Shown here: positions 36,801 to 48,424 of the stretch, piece after piece | How the letters are laid out: the number at the start of each line of letters is the position of its first letter | Position numbering within the stretch: the first letter of the stretch is position 1 | Notes under the pieces: model-generated | Told to the model about the DNA's origin: nothing | Databases searched by the model: none | Seen by the model: only the letters and a program-made list of their open reading frames with translations | Made by a program: the position numbers and the translations under genes | Source: Anaeramoeba flamelloides | Taxonomy: Eukaryota > Metamonada > Anaeramoebidae | Assembly (NCBI GenBank): GCA_027625915.1 | Contig: JANTQA010000047.1 | Span: forward strand, 15,376,001-15,440,000 | Length of the DNA: 64,000 nucleotides | Direction: 5' to 3'

Positions 36801-38362
36801 AAGAATTATTTTGCTTAGGTCGATCGCATTTGATTCATGTTGAATGCTATCAAAATTATTTATCTAATTTATTGAAACGAAAATATGAGAGGCAATGGTA
36901 CGAAGGAATTAAAGTCGCCAATCTAAGTAAATTTGAGTTTTTAAACCCATTAAACCGGAAAATAGTGAATACAATTATTCCTCTAATCATTTTTCCAAAA
37001 AGTGATCTTAATGAAACCACTAATAAGAAGAAGAAGAAGATTAGTTTAGTAACAGATTACCAAAATGTTGATCTATTTAAAAATTCATTAGAAGCCATCG
37101 AGCCGTTAATTGATTTCGAGACACAACTCATTTCCCAGTCATTGGTTGAAAATTCTTTATTATTTGAATCAATAAATTCCTTTGTTGGTCGATTGGGTAT
37201 CGTCAAATCTACAGAATTAATCGAAACCCCCGAGCAATCAGAAGCGGGCTATGACATTCTTTTTAATTTATTTTCTAATACTATCACGGGCTACGAGCTT
37301 TTGACGCGACTTGAAAATAATCATGACTTAAATTCGGTAAATAGATTTTCACTTCAAACTATATTTAGAATCTGCTGTGTCTTTGGCAAAAGAAACAATG
37401 CAGGCAGAGAAATTATCCAAAAGATTAAATTCCAAATTTGGGATTTCCTTATTAATTCTCATACAACAGAAAGTTTATCACATATTTATGACATTGATCT
37501 GTTCAATTTGATCATTAAATTCTATTGCTTGCTATCGAACGAAATTAGTAACGAAGAACTCTTTTTCCATATAATTAGATTAATAATCCCTTTCTTTATA
37601 CTCCAAATTCTTTATAAATTGGAATTAATTGAAATGGGGCTTGACGAATTGCAAGAAGCAGAAATTATTAAAATACAATCCCATTTAATACCATTCTTAA
37701 GATCATTATTAATCTTTTATAAAAATTGTATTGATCAAGAGATCCAAAATTCCAAACCATTAAGCTTTGCAATTATTGATTATCAAAAATTATGTGAATT
37801 GTTGCATTTACCAACAGACTTTAAACTATTTTTAAAATCTGAGTCAATAACAAAATTAATAAAGAAATGGAAAGAAATTAAAAATGAAGAAACAATAAAG
37901 GATATCCAAATTAGAAAAATTTTGCCATTAAAAGATTTTTTGCAAATGGATTTCCCTCAGAATTTTAATGAACTTTGGTATAAATACCAAAATAATGAAA
38001 AATTTCCAAAATCTTTATGTATGTGCCTCTTGACTGGTCAACTTCTTAACATGAAAACTAAGGAAAACTCTGATTTCATTAACGCAAAAGAATATTGTAA
38101 TTTGATGGGTGGTAATGGCTTAAATCTTTCAATTACTGGAATATACGCTTCAGGAATGATATTAAATGCGGACGATATAGGGTTGATTTTAATGAAAGGT
38201 TTTTATTTAGATAAATGGAATGAACCAGATTTCGGTTTAAAAAGAGGCAAATCTTTATTGTTTAATAAGGAAATTCTTTTAGAATATTTCAAAAGTTATT
38301 TCGACCATACAATTATCGACCAATTAATCATTTTTAGAAATTTACACAGAAGAATGAACTAA
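30872..38362 (+). CDS. UBR-box E3 ligase-like protein (UBR1/2 family) with degenerate RING
   Basis: Exons 30872-31244 and 33714-38362 (donor GTAAGT, acceptor AACAG, phase 1) give 1673 residues. UBR1-type proteins recognise N-terminal degrons and ubiquitinate the substrate. The UBR box spans about 74-140: CSKSWSG, NCKTC, CLCIEC, HEGHDY, then CDCGDP across the junction and WCKNH. A long helical middle contains Glu-rich runs. The RING region starts at C1118/C1121 (LTCSLCHE) and has SHLIHVEC (H1163, H1166, C1169), followed by FLNPLNRKIVNTIIPLI, where N1202 and N1205 replace the last Cys pair (CPLC in human UBR1). The C-terminus (about 1559-1673) matches the UBR1 autoinhibitory region: YLDKWNEPDFGLKRGKSLLFN. 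No ClpS-like N-domain was noticed. The long frame argues for function; catalytic competence is doubtful. The 2469-base intron carries B3 and D2. Confidence 0.88.
31291..31343. repeat. CTTTTT-type pyrimidine repeat at the start of the UBR intron
   Basis: Tandem T4-5C units in the first 100 bases of the intron. Reading straight through the splice donor makes a spurious Phe-rich frame. Confidence 0.85.
32251..32793. mobile_element. B3: family B MITE without M
   Basis: A 543 bp copy in the UBR intron: TA-TAAATTTTGTTTCTGTCAAA on the left, TTTGACTGGAAAATGGTTTA-TA on the right. At the point where B1 and B2 carry M, this copy reads straight through. Confidence 0.75.
33073..33608. mobile_element. D2: family D MITE
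   Basis: A 536 bp copy, very similar to D1, ending 105 bases before the second UBR exon. It ends TTTTTGGAATTTAGTTTA-TA. Confidence 0.75.
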
Positions 38363-41059
38363 GTTTTTTTTTAAATCTGAATTTTTATGTTTTTAATGGA
38401 AAATTTAGATATTTTTTTTTTTTTCATTGTTTTTGTGATACAAAAAAAATTAAAAGATGGTAAATTTTTTGATAAATAAAATTTCCTTTTTCTAACTGTT
38501 TCTTATGTTTCAAATTTTTTAATTTTTTTTTTCTAAAATTACATTTTTGTTAAATTTTTACACAATTAAACTTTTTTTTTTATTTTTCTATTGTAAAATT
38601 TAATTCCTAATTTAGGTATTGAGGTTTTTTTTTTTTTTAAATCTCAACTTTCCTTAAAAGTTTACAAAATTACTTTTTATTAATTTTTAATTTCAGAAAA
38701 AATAGAAAGTTTACTACTTTTAAATTCAAATTAACAAAAAATAATTCAATTGAATTGTTTTTTTTTTGATCTGAAAAATGTTTAAAAACTGTTATTTTTT
38801 TTTAAATTTTTCATTTCAAAAAAATAGATATTTTATAACTTTGGGGTCTTCGTATTGATAAATCAACCTTTAAATTTATTACAAAATGAAGTTTTTTTTA
38901 ACAGAAATTGTTGGAGTTTTTTACTAATACATTAGTTCATTTTAAATTGATGCGGATCAACAAATATTAATACTTGACTAATCGATGATTTTTTATGACA
39001 CTTAAATCAGCTCGTATCACAAATGTGGTAAAACTCAATAATAACAATCTTTGATCTTGGGCTTTTCCTTGGTTGATACAAATCTGTTAAATCTAACTTA
39101 TACAATATTTGTGAGATTTTTCAATCTTTAATTCAACTCAAAAACACACCTTTTTCATTGAATTTCAATCTCAAATATAACCCTTAAAATTAATAAATAA
39201 AATAACTTTTCCGAAGTAGGTACATTTTACGATTAAATAATTTTATTATGTTTTCCTTACCGATAAAAAATATTTTTTGAGTTTGATCGGTTCTTGATTC
39301 TTTGAAACCAAAAAATCATTCACTGCTCTATTTGTGAAAAGAAAGTGAACCAAAAGTAATTTGAAGTTGAGTCTTTCATTTGTTGATTGTTATGGTACAT
39401 TTTTTTTTATTCAATTTTTTAGTTTTATTAAATTAGGTTTTGGATCAAGAAATGTGTTTATATGAATGAATGAAATTAATCCAAGAAAAAAAAAAAATTG
39501 ACCCTAAAAGATGTGTATTTGAAACAAACCTATTTTCTTTTGGAAGACCAAACAAGAAAGATCATTTTTCCTTCTAAATTTGTTGAAATAAAAATGAAAG
39601 TAAAAAAAAAATCGATCAAAGAGATTTTTGAAGATTTGGTTTTCTTTATCTTCTTAATTTCGATGAATTCAAACAATTTATAATCTTAAATTTCTCTCCC
39701 CATTACTATTTATTATTATTTTACAACATGAATTGTTACAACTTAATTTTTCAAATTCAATTTTTGAATTATTTTTATCAAATAAAACCAACATAAAAGG
39801 ATTCTATTTCAAAAATTAAATTAAATGGGTTGAATTTTCCGAATCAAAAAACAGCAACAAAAGATTCAAATCAAAATAATTGAAAAATTCAAAAAAAAAT
39901 TTCGATCAGATTCTTAATTATTTTGAGGTTTACTGGTTTAATGGAAAATAAATAATTATAAAATCAAACCAATACATCCAATAAATCTACTTCTGAAGAA
40001 GAATTTCAAAAAAAATATATTCTGAACCCAAACTAGAATTAGATAAATTAAATGAAAAAAGGAAATGTATACATTTTGGGTAATTCTTTTGAAATAAAAA
40101 GTAATTTGTTTCTCAAAAATTTTTGAAACAAAAGTTTTTTCGATGAATGAATTAAGGTTAAGACCAAATTAAGAAGAAGTAACGTTCTCAAATGTAACAG
40201 ACAATATCTAGAAATAAAAGATTTTTATTTATTTTTTTCAAGATCAATTTTTTCATTTTTTGATTTTAGTTTTTTTTATTGGTATGAAAATATATTATAC
40301 TAGTATATATTCAACTCTCATATTTATTAAAATATATTTGTATTTGGCCAAAGAAATGATTTGAAAAATTCAGTTTCACATAAAATGTGGCACTCAAAAT
40401 TTGTAAAATGTTTGTAACCTTTTAAGCTTTACAATCCCTGAAATTTGAAAAGAGATTATCTTGCTTCGTTTGTATTGGTTTTTTAATTTGTTTCTTAGCT
40501 GATTGATCTTGGATTTGTTATGAGTTTTAATAGTGATTTAGAATGACAATTTTTGGTTATTATTTTTTTTTTTCCGAAATCCGAATTGAAAAGTGTAAGA
40601 TTAATTGACTGGAACTTGAGTTATAAAAAAATGTGGTTTGTAGGTTGTTAATTGAAATTTTTAATTAAGTTTGGTTTTATTGGGAGCTTTTAAAAAATTT
40701 TATTTTTTCATTTGGTTAATGGACAAAAAAATAAATCTAGATTCACTTCTACAACCCTACAATTCAAAAGTTATTCTTGAACACCTATCAGTCTATTAAA
40801 CTTACACTTTTCAGATCGGATTTCGGAAATAAAAATATAAATTGCCAAAAATTACCATTTTGAGCCACTATTAAAATCCATACCAAAAAAAAGATCGATC
40901 AGCTAAGAACCAAATTAACAAGTCACAAACGAAACAAGATAATCTCTTTTCAAATTTCAGGGATTGTAAACCTTAAGCAAATTTCACTTTTTTATTTTTT
41001 TTTAAACAAATTTTCAAACTTTTTTCACTGAAACCAAAACCCAAATTAATCATTTAAAA
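38363..41059. other. Intergenic region, UBR to RCC1-BTB pseudogene
   Basis: 38363-40000 is AT-rich with no gene I can support; a 61-residue open frame at 39498 has no ATG or motif. 40090-40409 resembles 26164-26483. Foldback element I follows at 40426-40972, ending 87 bases before the pseudogene start. Confidence 0.5.
40426..40972. mobile_element. I: 547 bp foldback element, TTAA flanks
   Basis: Long inverted arms: the left reads TTTACAATCCCTGAAATTTG (from about 40428) and continues for some 150 bases, and the right arm mirrors it with few mismatches (shared GAAAAGAGATTATCTTG). TTAA stands at 40422-40425 and 40973-40976. A decayed end of the same family may lie near 17000-17037. Confidence 0.7.
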
Positions 41060-41666
41060 ATGAACCAAACCAGAACACAAATTTTTTATTCAGGATACCG
41101 AAATCGTTCAATAAGACAATTATTCAACGGAGATGAATACAAACGTCGACAATGGACTCCTCTTTCAAAGATCAAAAATGCAAACAAAGTGAGAAAAAAA
41201 CGTTTCTGATTACAATCAGAACTGTTTGATTTGGAAAGGAATCAATAATTTAGAATTTTACCAACCAAACAATAAACCAAAATTTTTTACAATCGAAAAT
41301 GAAGAGATCAAAGATATTCAATCAGGTTATTCGACTTATTTAATTTTAACCAAATCAGGAAATGTTTTTTCACTTGCAAGAAATCGAAATTGTACTTATT
41401 GTGAAATTACTTTGTTTAAACCTCAAGATAGCACTTTTGAACTAATAAGACCAGTTCCTTTTGTTAACAAAAAAGAAAACAATCGAAAAGTTGAAACATT
41501 TGCAATGGTAGGGTGGTCCAATTATTTTGTTTGTAAAGATGGTAAACTTTATGGGAATGGTTATAACGGGGTAAAAATAAATTTCTTTTTTTGATTTAAT
41601 TTTTCATTTCTCTTTGAATTTTTTCTTATTTGATCTTTTGAAAAAGATTTCAAATCAAAAATAAAA

Positions 41667-42526
41667 ATTGTGAAAAAAATTTGGGTAATTAAAAAAAAAT
41701 TGGGTAAGTCAAAAATTTGTTTTCGTTTTTTAAATAGCAAATATTTGCAAAATGATTTTTGATCAAAGTAAAATTTTATGAACAAATCGTATATTTAAGA
41801 AAAACCAAAGTCACTATCAATAATAATTTTCAAAGGCAAAATTAAATTGTTGCATTTTGAGCTTTTAGAATTACTGTGGAACTCTAAAAAACAAAAATTT
41901 ACTTTTAATTGTCAACTTTACTAAAAATAAGAGAAATATTTAATAGGAAATATTAAAATCTATTAATTCAATAAGATATTTATCATTGTTAATGAACGCA
42001 AATTTATCACGGTTAATCTTAAATAACCTTTTAAACCAAATTGAATAATAAAATCTTCCAAAAAAGATGTTTTTTCGAAAGAGATTGTTTTCCACTAATG
42101 TTTACAATCAAAACTTCAAAATACCGAAATATCAAGATTTCAGAAACCCTTTAAATTCTTAAAATTCCCTTAGACAAACCTTAATTTAAAACAGTTATTA
42201 ATTTTTGGTCTTCCCAAACAATGATTAACTAGATCTTGGAATGTAATCTAATAAAAAAAAATCAACATTTTTAGTAAAGTTCACAATTAAAAATAAATTT
42301 TTGTATTTTTAGAGTTCCACAGTAATTCTAAAAGCTCAAAATGCAACAATTTAATTTTGCCTTTGAAAATTATTATTGATAGTGACTTTGGTTTTTCTTA
42401 AATGTACGATTTGTTCATAAAATTTTACTTTGATCAAAAATCATTTTGCAAATATTTGCTATTTAAAAAACGAAAACAAATTTTTGACTCCCCCAATTTT
42501 TTTTAATGCCCAAATTTTTTCACAAT
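41667..42526. mobile_element. L: 860 bp foldback element with 255-265 bp arms
   Basis: Left arm about 41667-41932, right arm about 42272-42526, reverse complements with few mismatches (for example AGAATTACTGTGGAACTCTA, and its complement near 42310). The outer ends are ATTGTGAAAAAAATTTGGG and CCCAAATTTTTTCACAAT; a TA lies a few bases outside each end. The centre (about 340 bp) has no open frame. It would form a long RNA hairpin if transcribed. Confidence 0.8.
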
Positions 42527-43340
42527 GGTAATTCAGAAATAAAACTGACTTTTTTAAAAAATTTTCGACTTTTTTTCCTTGTTTTTCTTTCTTTTCTTTT
42601 TTTTCTGAATCTCTTTTAAATTTTCTCTTTTTTTCTTGTTTTTTTGAAAATTTGAATAAACAAACAACAAAACCAATAAACTCAAACAAAAAAACCCAAA
42701 ACAAAACCAAAAAACACCACTAAAATAAAAAAAAACAAACAAAAACACAATGTCTTCCAAAACAACCAATAAACGACCAAACATAAACCCAAAACAAAAA
42801 AATTTTCAAACAAAAATCCAAAAGGGAGGCTTGGTGATGGAACTTCAAACGAAGCAAAAAACATTCCAGTTTTGATCTTTGAAAATGTAACCAGGGTATT
42901 TGGAGGAGTTAAAGGTTATGGTTTTTTTTTACAACCAAAAACAATCAATTGTATACTTGTGGGGCAAACTCATACGGGTGCTTGGGAATTGGAAATAGCA
43001 CCAATCAAAAATCGCCTGTTAAAGTTCCCAACTGGAAAGCTGAAGATATCTTGTATCTTCAAACCAATGACAATCATTCTATCTTAGTCACCAAAGAAGG
43101 GAAAATTTATGGATGTGGCGGTGCTGGCTCTAATGGGTTTACTCAAGATAAATCAACATTCACTGAAATTGAAGAAGTCAAAAACAAAAAAGTTGTTGAA
43201 TATTTCGGAAGCACAAGACTATCTTTAGCCTTAACGAGTGAAAACGAATTATTTGGTTGGGGCTTTGATTCAAGTAATCATCCAACCGACCAATATCAAG
43301 AGGAAAAGTTAAAAACACCTCGTAAATTCAATTTAGAGTA

Positions 43341-43819
43341 GTGAAAAAAATACCGGACATGAAAAAAATCCCGGACAAGATTTTTAATTGTGAATATTAG
43401 TAAAATTATTGTGTAATTTCATTTATTTACAATCAAATTCCTTTTTTTAAGAATCGAACTTTTTCAATTATAACTCCCCCACTTATTAGAATGATGATTA
43501 ATGAAATCACACTTGTTCAAAACACCATTCAATCAATCAAAAAACAAGAAGAAAAATTATCATTTTCTAAACTCTAGTAAACCTCAATAAAACTGGATTA
43601 TTTTTCAAAAAAAGTTGATCAACATATAGCTATCAAGCAATTACTCGAGTATTTTAGAGACACCTTACTTTGGTGGACTTTAGGTAGGTTTATTACTAAT
43701 CTCATAAAAAAATTGGTTATTTATAATAAGGATTTCATTGAAATTAGACAAAAATTTTACTAATACCCACAATTAAAAATCTTGTCAGGGATTTTTTTCA
43801 TGTCCGGTATTTTTTTCCC
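43341..43819. mobile_element. C1: 479 bp MITE inserted in coding sequence
   Basis: TA-GTGAAAAAAATACCGGACAT at the left, and the mirror ATGTCCGGTATTTTTTTCCC-TA at the right; inverted ends of about 65 bp with few mismatches. TA is duplicated at 43339-43340 and 43820-43821. Taking out the element with one TA rejoins the host frame as NLEYYTRNFSKQ, so the boundaries are exact. No GT..AG pair near the ends would splice it out. A decayed relative is at 22966. Confidence 0.88.
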
Positions 43820-44654
43820 TACTATACCCGAAATTTTTCAAAACAATCCTTCGATAAAACTCAAGATCACATGTGGAATACATTCCATTTATCTTTACCC
43901 TTCTTAAATAATTGCCTTATTCAAGATTTTAAAAAATTATTTGAATCCAAAATATTTTGTGATGCAAAATTATCGCTGAATGAAAATATACAATTCCCAA
44001 TTCACAAAATCATTGTTGAGTCAAGAACCAATTTACAATTATCCACAATTGAAGATTTTTTAAATAAGGAATCATTTTCAAAACAAGAAATACTTTTGTT
44101 TTTACGATGGGTGTATTTTGATGAAATAACAAATGCTGATTTGCTGAAACAAATTTTGATTCATTAAATTTATCCTTCCCTCCAAAAAATACTTTTCAAA
44201 AAGATATACATGATTTATTTAATGATGAAGATTCCAAAGATTTCACACTTTTAATAAAAAACGATGGTGAGGGTGAGCGTGAGGACGGGGATGATGATAA
44301 ATATGAAGAAATTCCTGTTCACAAAATTATTTTGTTAACAAGAAGTGGATTATTTAGAGAAATGTTTCAAAATATAACAGAAGAATCTAAATCAGTCAAA
44401 GATTATTCTGGCAAATCAATTGAAAGTATCGAAATTCTAATCAAATATTTTTATACAGGGAAAATCGAATTAACAGCCGACCATGACTCCCTATTAATTA
44501 TTGAAGAATTAGAAGATTCGCTAGAATATTACCAACTAAATGAAAACTCAAATATTATCAGCCCATTGAATGAAATAAAAAATAATCTTTAATTTTTTAA
44601 ATGACTATTTGAATATTTTATTCAATTTTGATAAAAGAAAAATAAATAAATAAA

Positions 44655-44712
<58 letters not shown>
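44655..44712. repeat. (AAT)n microsatellite
   Basis: About 19 uninterrupted AAT units, 60 bases downstream of the RCC1-BTB pseudogene stop. Confidence 0.95.
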
Positions 44713-44716
<4 letters not shown>

Positions 44717-46689
44717 CAATTAATATTTTAAAAGAATTTATGACACATTAATCTTTTCATTATTCAAATTTATAATTAAGGGATTAAGTATTTTAATATA
44801 AAATCAAATAAAAATATTATTGCGATCTGAAAATATTTCTTTGAAAATTGATATTTTTGTTTATGAAATGGATGTACTAAACATTAAATAAACAATTTAT
44901 TAATTTGATTCTATTTTTTGTAAATTCAAATTTTACATATTTCCAAAATAAAACTTTACAAAAATAAACTATTCTTTTTTTCCAACCATTTTTTCCAGGT
45001 CTGGATTTACTCTTTAATGGGGAAAGGAATTACAAAGGGAAAAGATCAAATGGTTACTTGTTAATACAAGGGATGCTGAAACACAACAGTATGGATAACT
45101 TGAAAATAAAATAAAAACTAAAAAGCAGAGTACAACAAATAAAAAAGGGTGTAAAAAAAAAATAAGAACGAAAAGAAAAATGAGATGTTAACAAATCAAC
45201 AACTACTTACAAAATGAAAATTCATATTTACCCATCAAGGTATATTAAATTAACAAAAAGTATTGATTCTGTACTACAAGGAAAAAATAAACTCCGAAAA
45301 TTAAAGTTAGCCAAAACTACACATTGGATTTCAGTTATACATCTTTTATAAATTATTTTTTCAAAGTTATCATAATTTCATGTAATTAAAAAAAGATAGT
45401 TATTAAACTCATTAAGATTTGAATATCCACCTTTTTCAAAAATTGCCAAATTTTGAAAAAAAAAACCTCTAGTTGGGGTATTTTTTTATTGAAAAAAGTT
45501 ACAATGAATTAATTTTTGATTGAACAACAAGTATGAAAAAAGAATAAATGTTAAAGCAATTTGCAGAAAACAAACCGGTAATATATATATAAACACAAAC
45601 ATGGAAAAAAATAAAATGATGAAAAATATTACAAAAACAGAAAAAAATCAGTTTTTCAATTTAATTTAGCAATATCTTTTGAAAGAAATATTTTGATTTT
45701 ATTTTTATAATTGAAAAATATGATTCTTTTTGTACTTTTAAAAAAAATAGATGAAAATAATCTCTTTATTAAGTCAAATAAAAAATTCAAAAATTTTACA
45801 ATAAAAAATGAAAAAAATATTATTGTAAATTTTCTTTTTTTTTTTTTTTGCAATTCCCATTAATATCTAATAATGTTGTAAATATTTTTCAAAATTGTTA
45901 TGTAGATTAATGTTTGTTATGTGATGTATTTCAAAAATACAAAATTTTGAGATTTTTTTTTGAAAAAAATTAACTTGTCTTATGGTATTTTCTATGTTCT
46001 AAATGAAAACCAATAATATTGGATTTTTATTAAGCTCCATTATACTAAATGGTGAAGATAAAAATGAAAAATTAACTTTTTTTTTTTTTTTTTTAGAATC
46101 AAGCAACAAAAGATAGTTAAAAAAACTGAGGGGTAATTAATTTCAGATTAAAGTTAGAATCATAAAAGAAATTTCTGAACTAAATTTAAATTTTCAAAAA
46201 AAATAAAATGTTAAAAAAAATTGGCTCACATCAATGAAACATCTTGTGCAAAATTTATCAATTTCTTTAGGAAATAAATATTGTTGACAATAAGATTTTT
46301 TTAATTGTAAATTTTTTACTTTTATAGGAAATTATAAAGCCTCACTTTAGTTAAAGTTAATTTAGAGTTTCAAACATTTTTTTTTATCAAATTGACAGTT
46401 TTTTTTAAAAAAAAAAAAAAGAAATAAAAATATATACATATATATATATATATATGACAAAATTAGAAAAATATTTACTAAATGAGAAAAAATGATCAAA
46501 TACAAAAATTGAAAATTTATTATGATCAGTTTATTGAATTAAAACCTAGAACATGTTCAGTTCATTGAATAAAAATACACCACTTTGAGTGAAAGAGGGT
46601 ATATTTTTTACCAATTGATTATGATAGATATTTTTTTTTCATCTTTTTTGATGTTCTTCTATTTGTTTTTTAATTTCTTTTACTTTTTT

Positions 46690-47645
46690 TTTATTTACAA
46701 CGATTAAAATAATTTGGATATATCTTTTCTTTGCATCTTATATATCTATCCTTTTCAATTAATTAAAGATAAGTTATACTTTGATTGATAATACTATCAA
46801 CATTATAATATTTACTAAAATCAAGTTGAATAAATTTCTTATATTCTGATAAACAGTGGTGGCACAATCTCGTGATATCACTTCTTTTGTTTTCAAAACT
46901 AAAAAAAAAAAAATTAAGTTACATATATATAGATATAGATATATATATATATATATTGAATCCGCTGAAAAATCTAAAAGGAAACTAATTTCTTGATCCA
47001 AAATTATCTATCAATCTTTTTGTAAGATTTCTTTGTTTTTTTTTTTTGAAGAATTTTTTATTCATTTTGATCAATCGTGATTTTGTATAATATTGATAAA
47101 TTGATAATTACAATATACACATATAATCTTTATATCAATATCTTTTTCTAATAATAATAATAATAATAAGATTACAAATCGATTAAAAACATCAATTTAT
47201 TAATCTTTATTATCTATTACTAAAGAGATTTAATTCAACAAAAGTGCGTGCTTTTAGCGCACTCTAAAATTTTTCTTGAGATTTTAAATTAAGGTGTACT
47301 GTTAGGTATATATATATATATATATTCCTCAAATGGTAGAATTTCTTTTAATAAAATAATTATAAACAAAATTATTTCTAAAAAAAAAAGATAAAAACAA
47401 ATATATTGAAAAGTAAGTAATGAAATAGACTCAAAAAAATTATAAAAAAGGGTCAATTATTAATAATTTCAAAGTTTTTTGTACATAATATCAATGTGTT
47501 AGTATTCGTTTCGAATAATACAAATTATTTTTAAATCAAAATAATAATTTTTACCCATTAGAAGATCTTAATATTTCACTAAAGAAGGTAAATCTGAAGA
47601 GATGTTTTGTTTTTTTAACATTTCATACAAAAAAAATCATAATTT
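46690..47645 (-). pseudogene. Possible degraded Cys-rich coding remnants
   Basis: Minus-strand fragments look protein-like but do not join into one frame. FLYEMLKKQNISSDLPSLVKY is read near 47570-47640. KDIDIKIICVYCNYQF lies near 47080-47143, after a TTATTATTAG acceptor. RSDITRLCHHCLSEYKKFIQ continues to YYNVDSIINQ at 46790-46905, after a T13-AG acceptor. After an in-frame stop, EKDRYIRCKEKIYPNYFNRC follows near 46695-46755. Repeated CxxC pairs suggest a zinc-binding protein. It could be an intron-rich gene I cannot assemble, a pseudogene, or chance; a second frame over 46790-46905 is also open. Confidence 0.25.
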
Positions 47646-48424
47646 TCATGGATTTATTCGTTAATTGATAATATAAAATAGCTATAATATTAATACTGGG
47701 TAAATCAGCCTCAAGAATATTTGTTTCAAAATATATTAATCAAAATTTTCCAAAATAGGAAAAAATTAAAATGTATTTTTTGTGGATCAATAAAAAAATT
47801 AATTTATTTTTTATTATTAATTACACACTCTCCTATACTTGTATATAAAAAACCGAAGCCAAAATAGACTCGGCAAGAAATACTATATATAAAAGAAGAT
47901 TTAAACTAATTCAAAAATTCAATTTTTTCGATTTTCATCAAAAAGTTAAAAATCTCAAATTCAGAGAACAGAAATTAGTAAATATTAACTACTAATCAAA
48001 TAACTTTTAAGAATTAGAAATTGAACTTGATAAATCCAAAATTAAACAACTAGAAAACAGCTCCAGTCGAAAGGTCTTTAGGTTTTTGTTTTTAATTTCC
48101 ACTCTCAAATATTCAATAATGTTGTAACTGTTTTAACAGTGAAAAAAAGTTAAAAATGTGTAATTTTAGTTTGATAAAAAAAAAAAAAATTACAAAAATA
48201 AAAGAAATATTTTGTTAACAGTAATTTTCTCAAAATATTTATTATTTTTCAAAAAAAAATAAAAAGAAAATTAATATTTTTCTGGAAATAAAAATCCAAT
48301 TTTGTCTTAAATTTTTTTAAATGGATTGCTATTATTTTTTAAAATGTATGATAATAAAAAGGAGTAATTAAATTCATATGAAATTTTATAAATTTATAAA
48401 ATAATTACTTTAGAAAGTTATATT

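Larger units (their letters stand above)
41060..44592 (+). pseudogene. RCC1-BTB protein gene, broken
   Basis: Reads as a protein with RCC1-type repeats followed by two BTB regions, an architecture typical of cullin-3 adaptors and small-GTPase-linked scaffolds. Pieces: 41060-41205 (SGYRNRSIRQLFNGDEYKRR), 41208-41575 (LIWKGINNLEF ... GNGYNG), 42826-42930 (GDGTSN ... VFGGVKGYG), 42931-43340 (CGANSYGCLGIGN ... RKFNLE), 43820-44157 (first BTB: FPIHKIIVESR) and 44158-44592 (second BTB: IPVHKIILLTRSGLFREMF). Breaks: a one-base shift near 41195-41210, a shift at the T9 run 42922-42930, insertion of element C1 at 43341-43819, and a shift at the T4 run 44154-44157. The gap 41576-42825 holds foldback element L; it starts with a plausible GT donor, but the only acceptor (CCAAAAG) is poor and out of phase. 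The one-base changes in homopolymers could in part be assembly errors, but the insertions cannot. Confidence 0.8.
44593..48424. other. Intergenic region, AT-rich
   Basis: Has an AAT triplet run (44655-44712), TA runs near 46436, 46931 and 47311, and a small GC-richer inverted pair at 47244-47263 (GTGCG and CGCAC). Apart from the doubtful coding remnants listed at 46690-47645 I see nothing. Confidence 0.45.

Noticed and set aside
42459-42864. Minus-strand hydrophobic frames
   Set aside because: They come from C/T- and A-rich filler beside element L and overlap one another; no motif.
43341-43819. Element C1 as a newly gained intron (introner)
   Set aside because: No usable AG near the right boundary; the TA duplication and inverted ends fit a transposon insertion.
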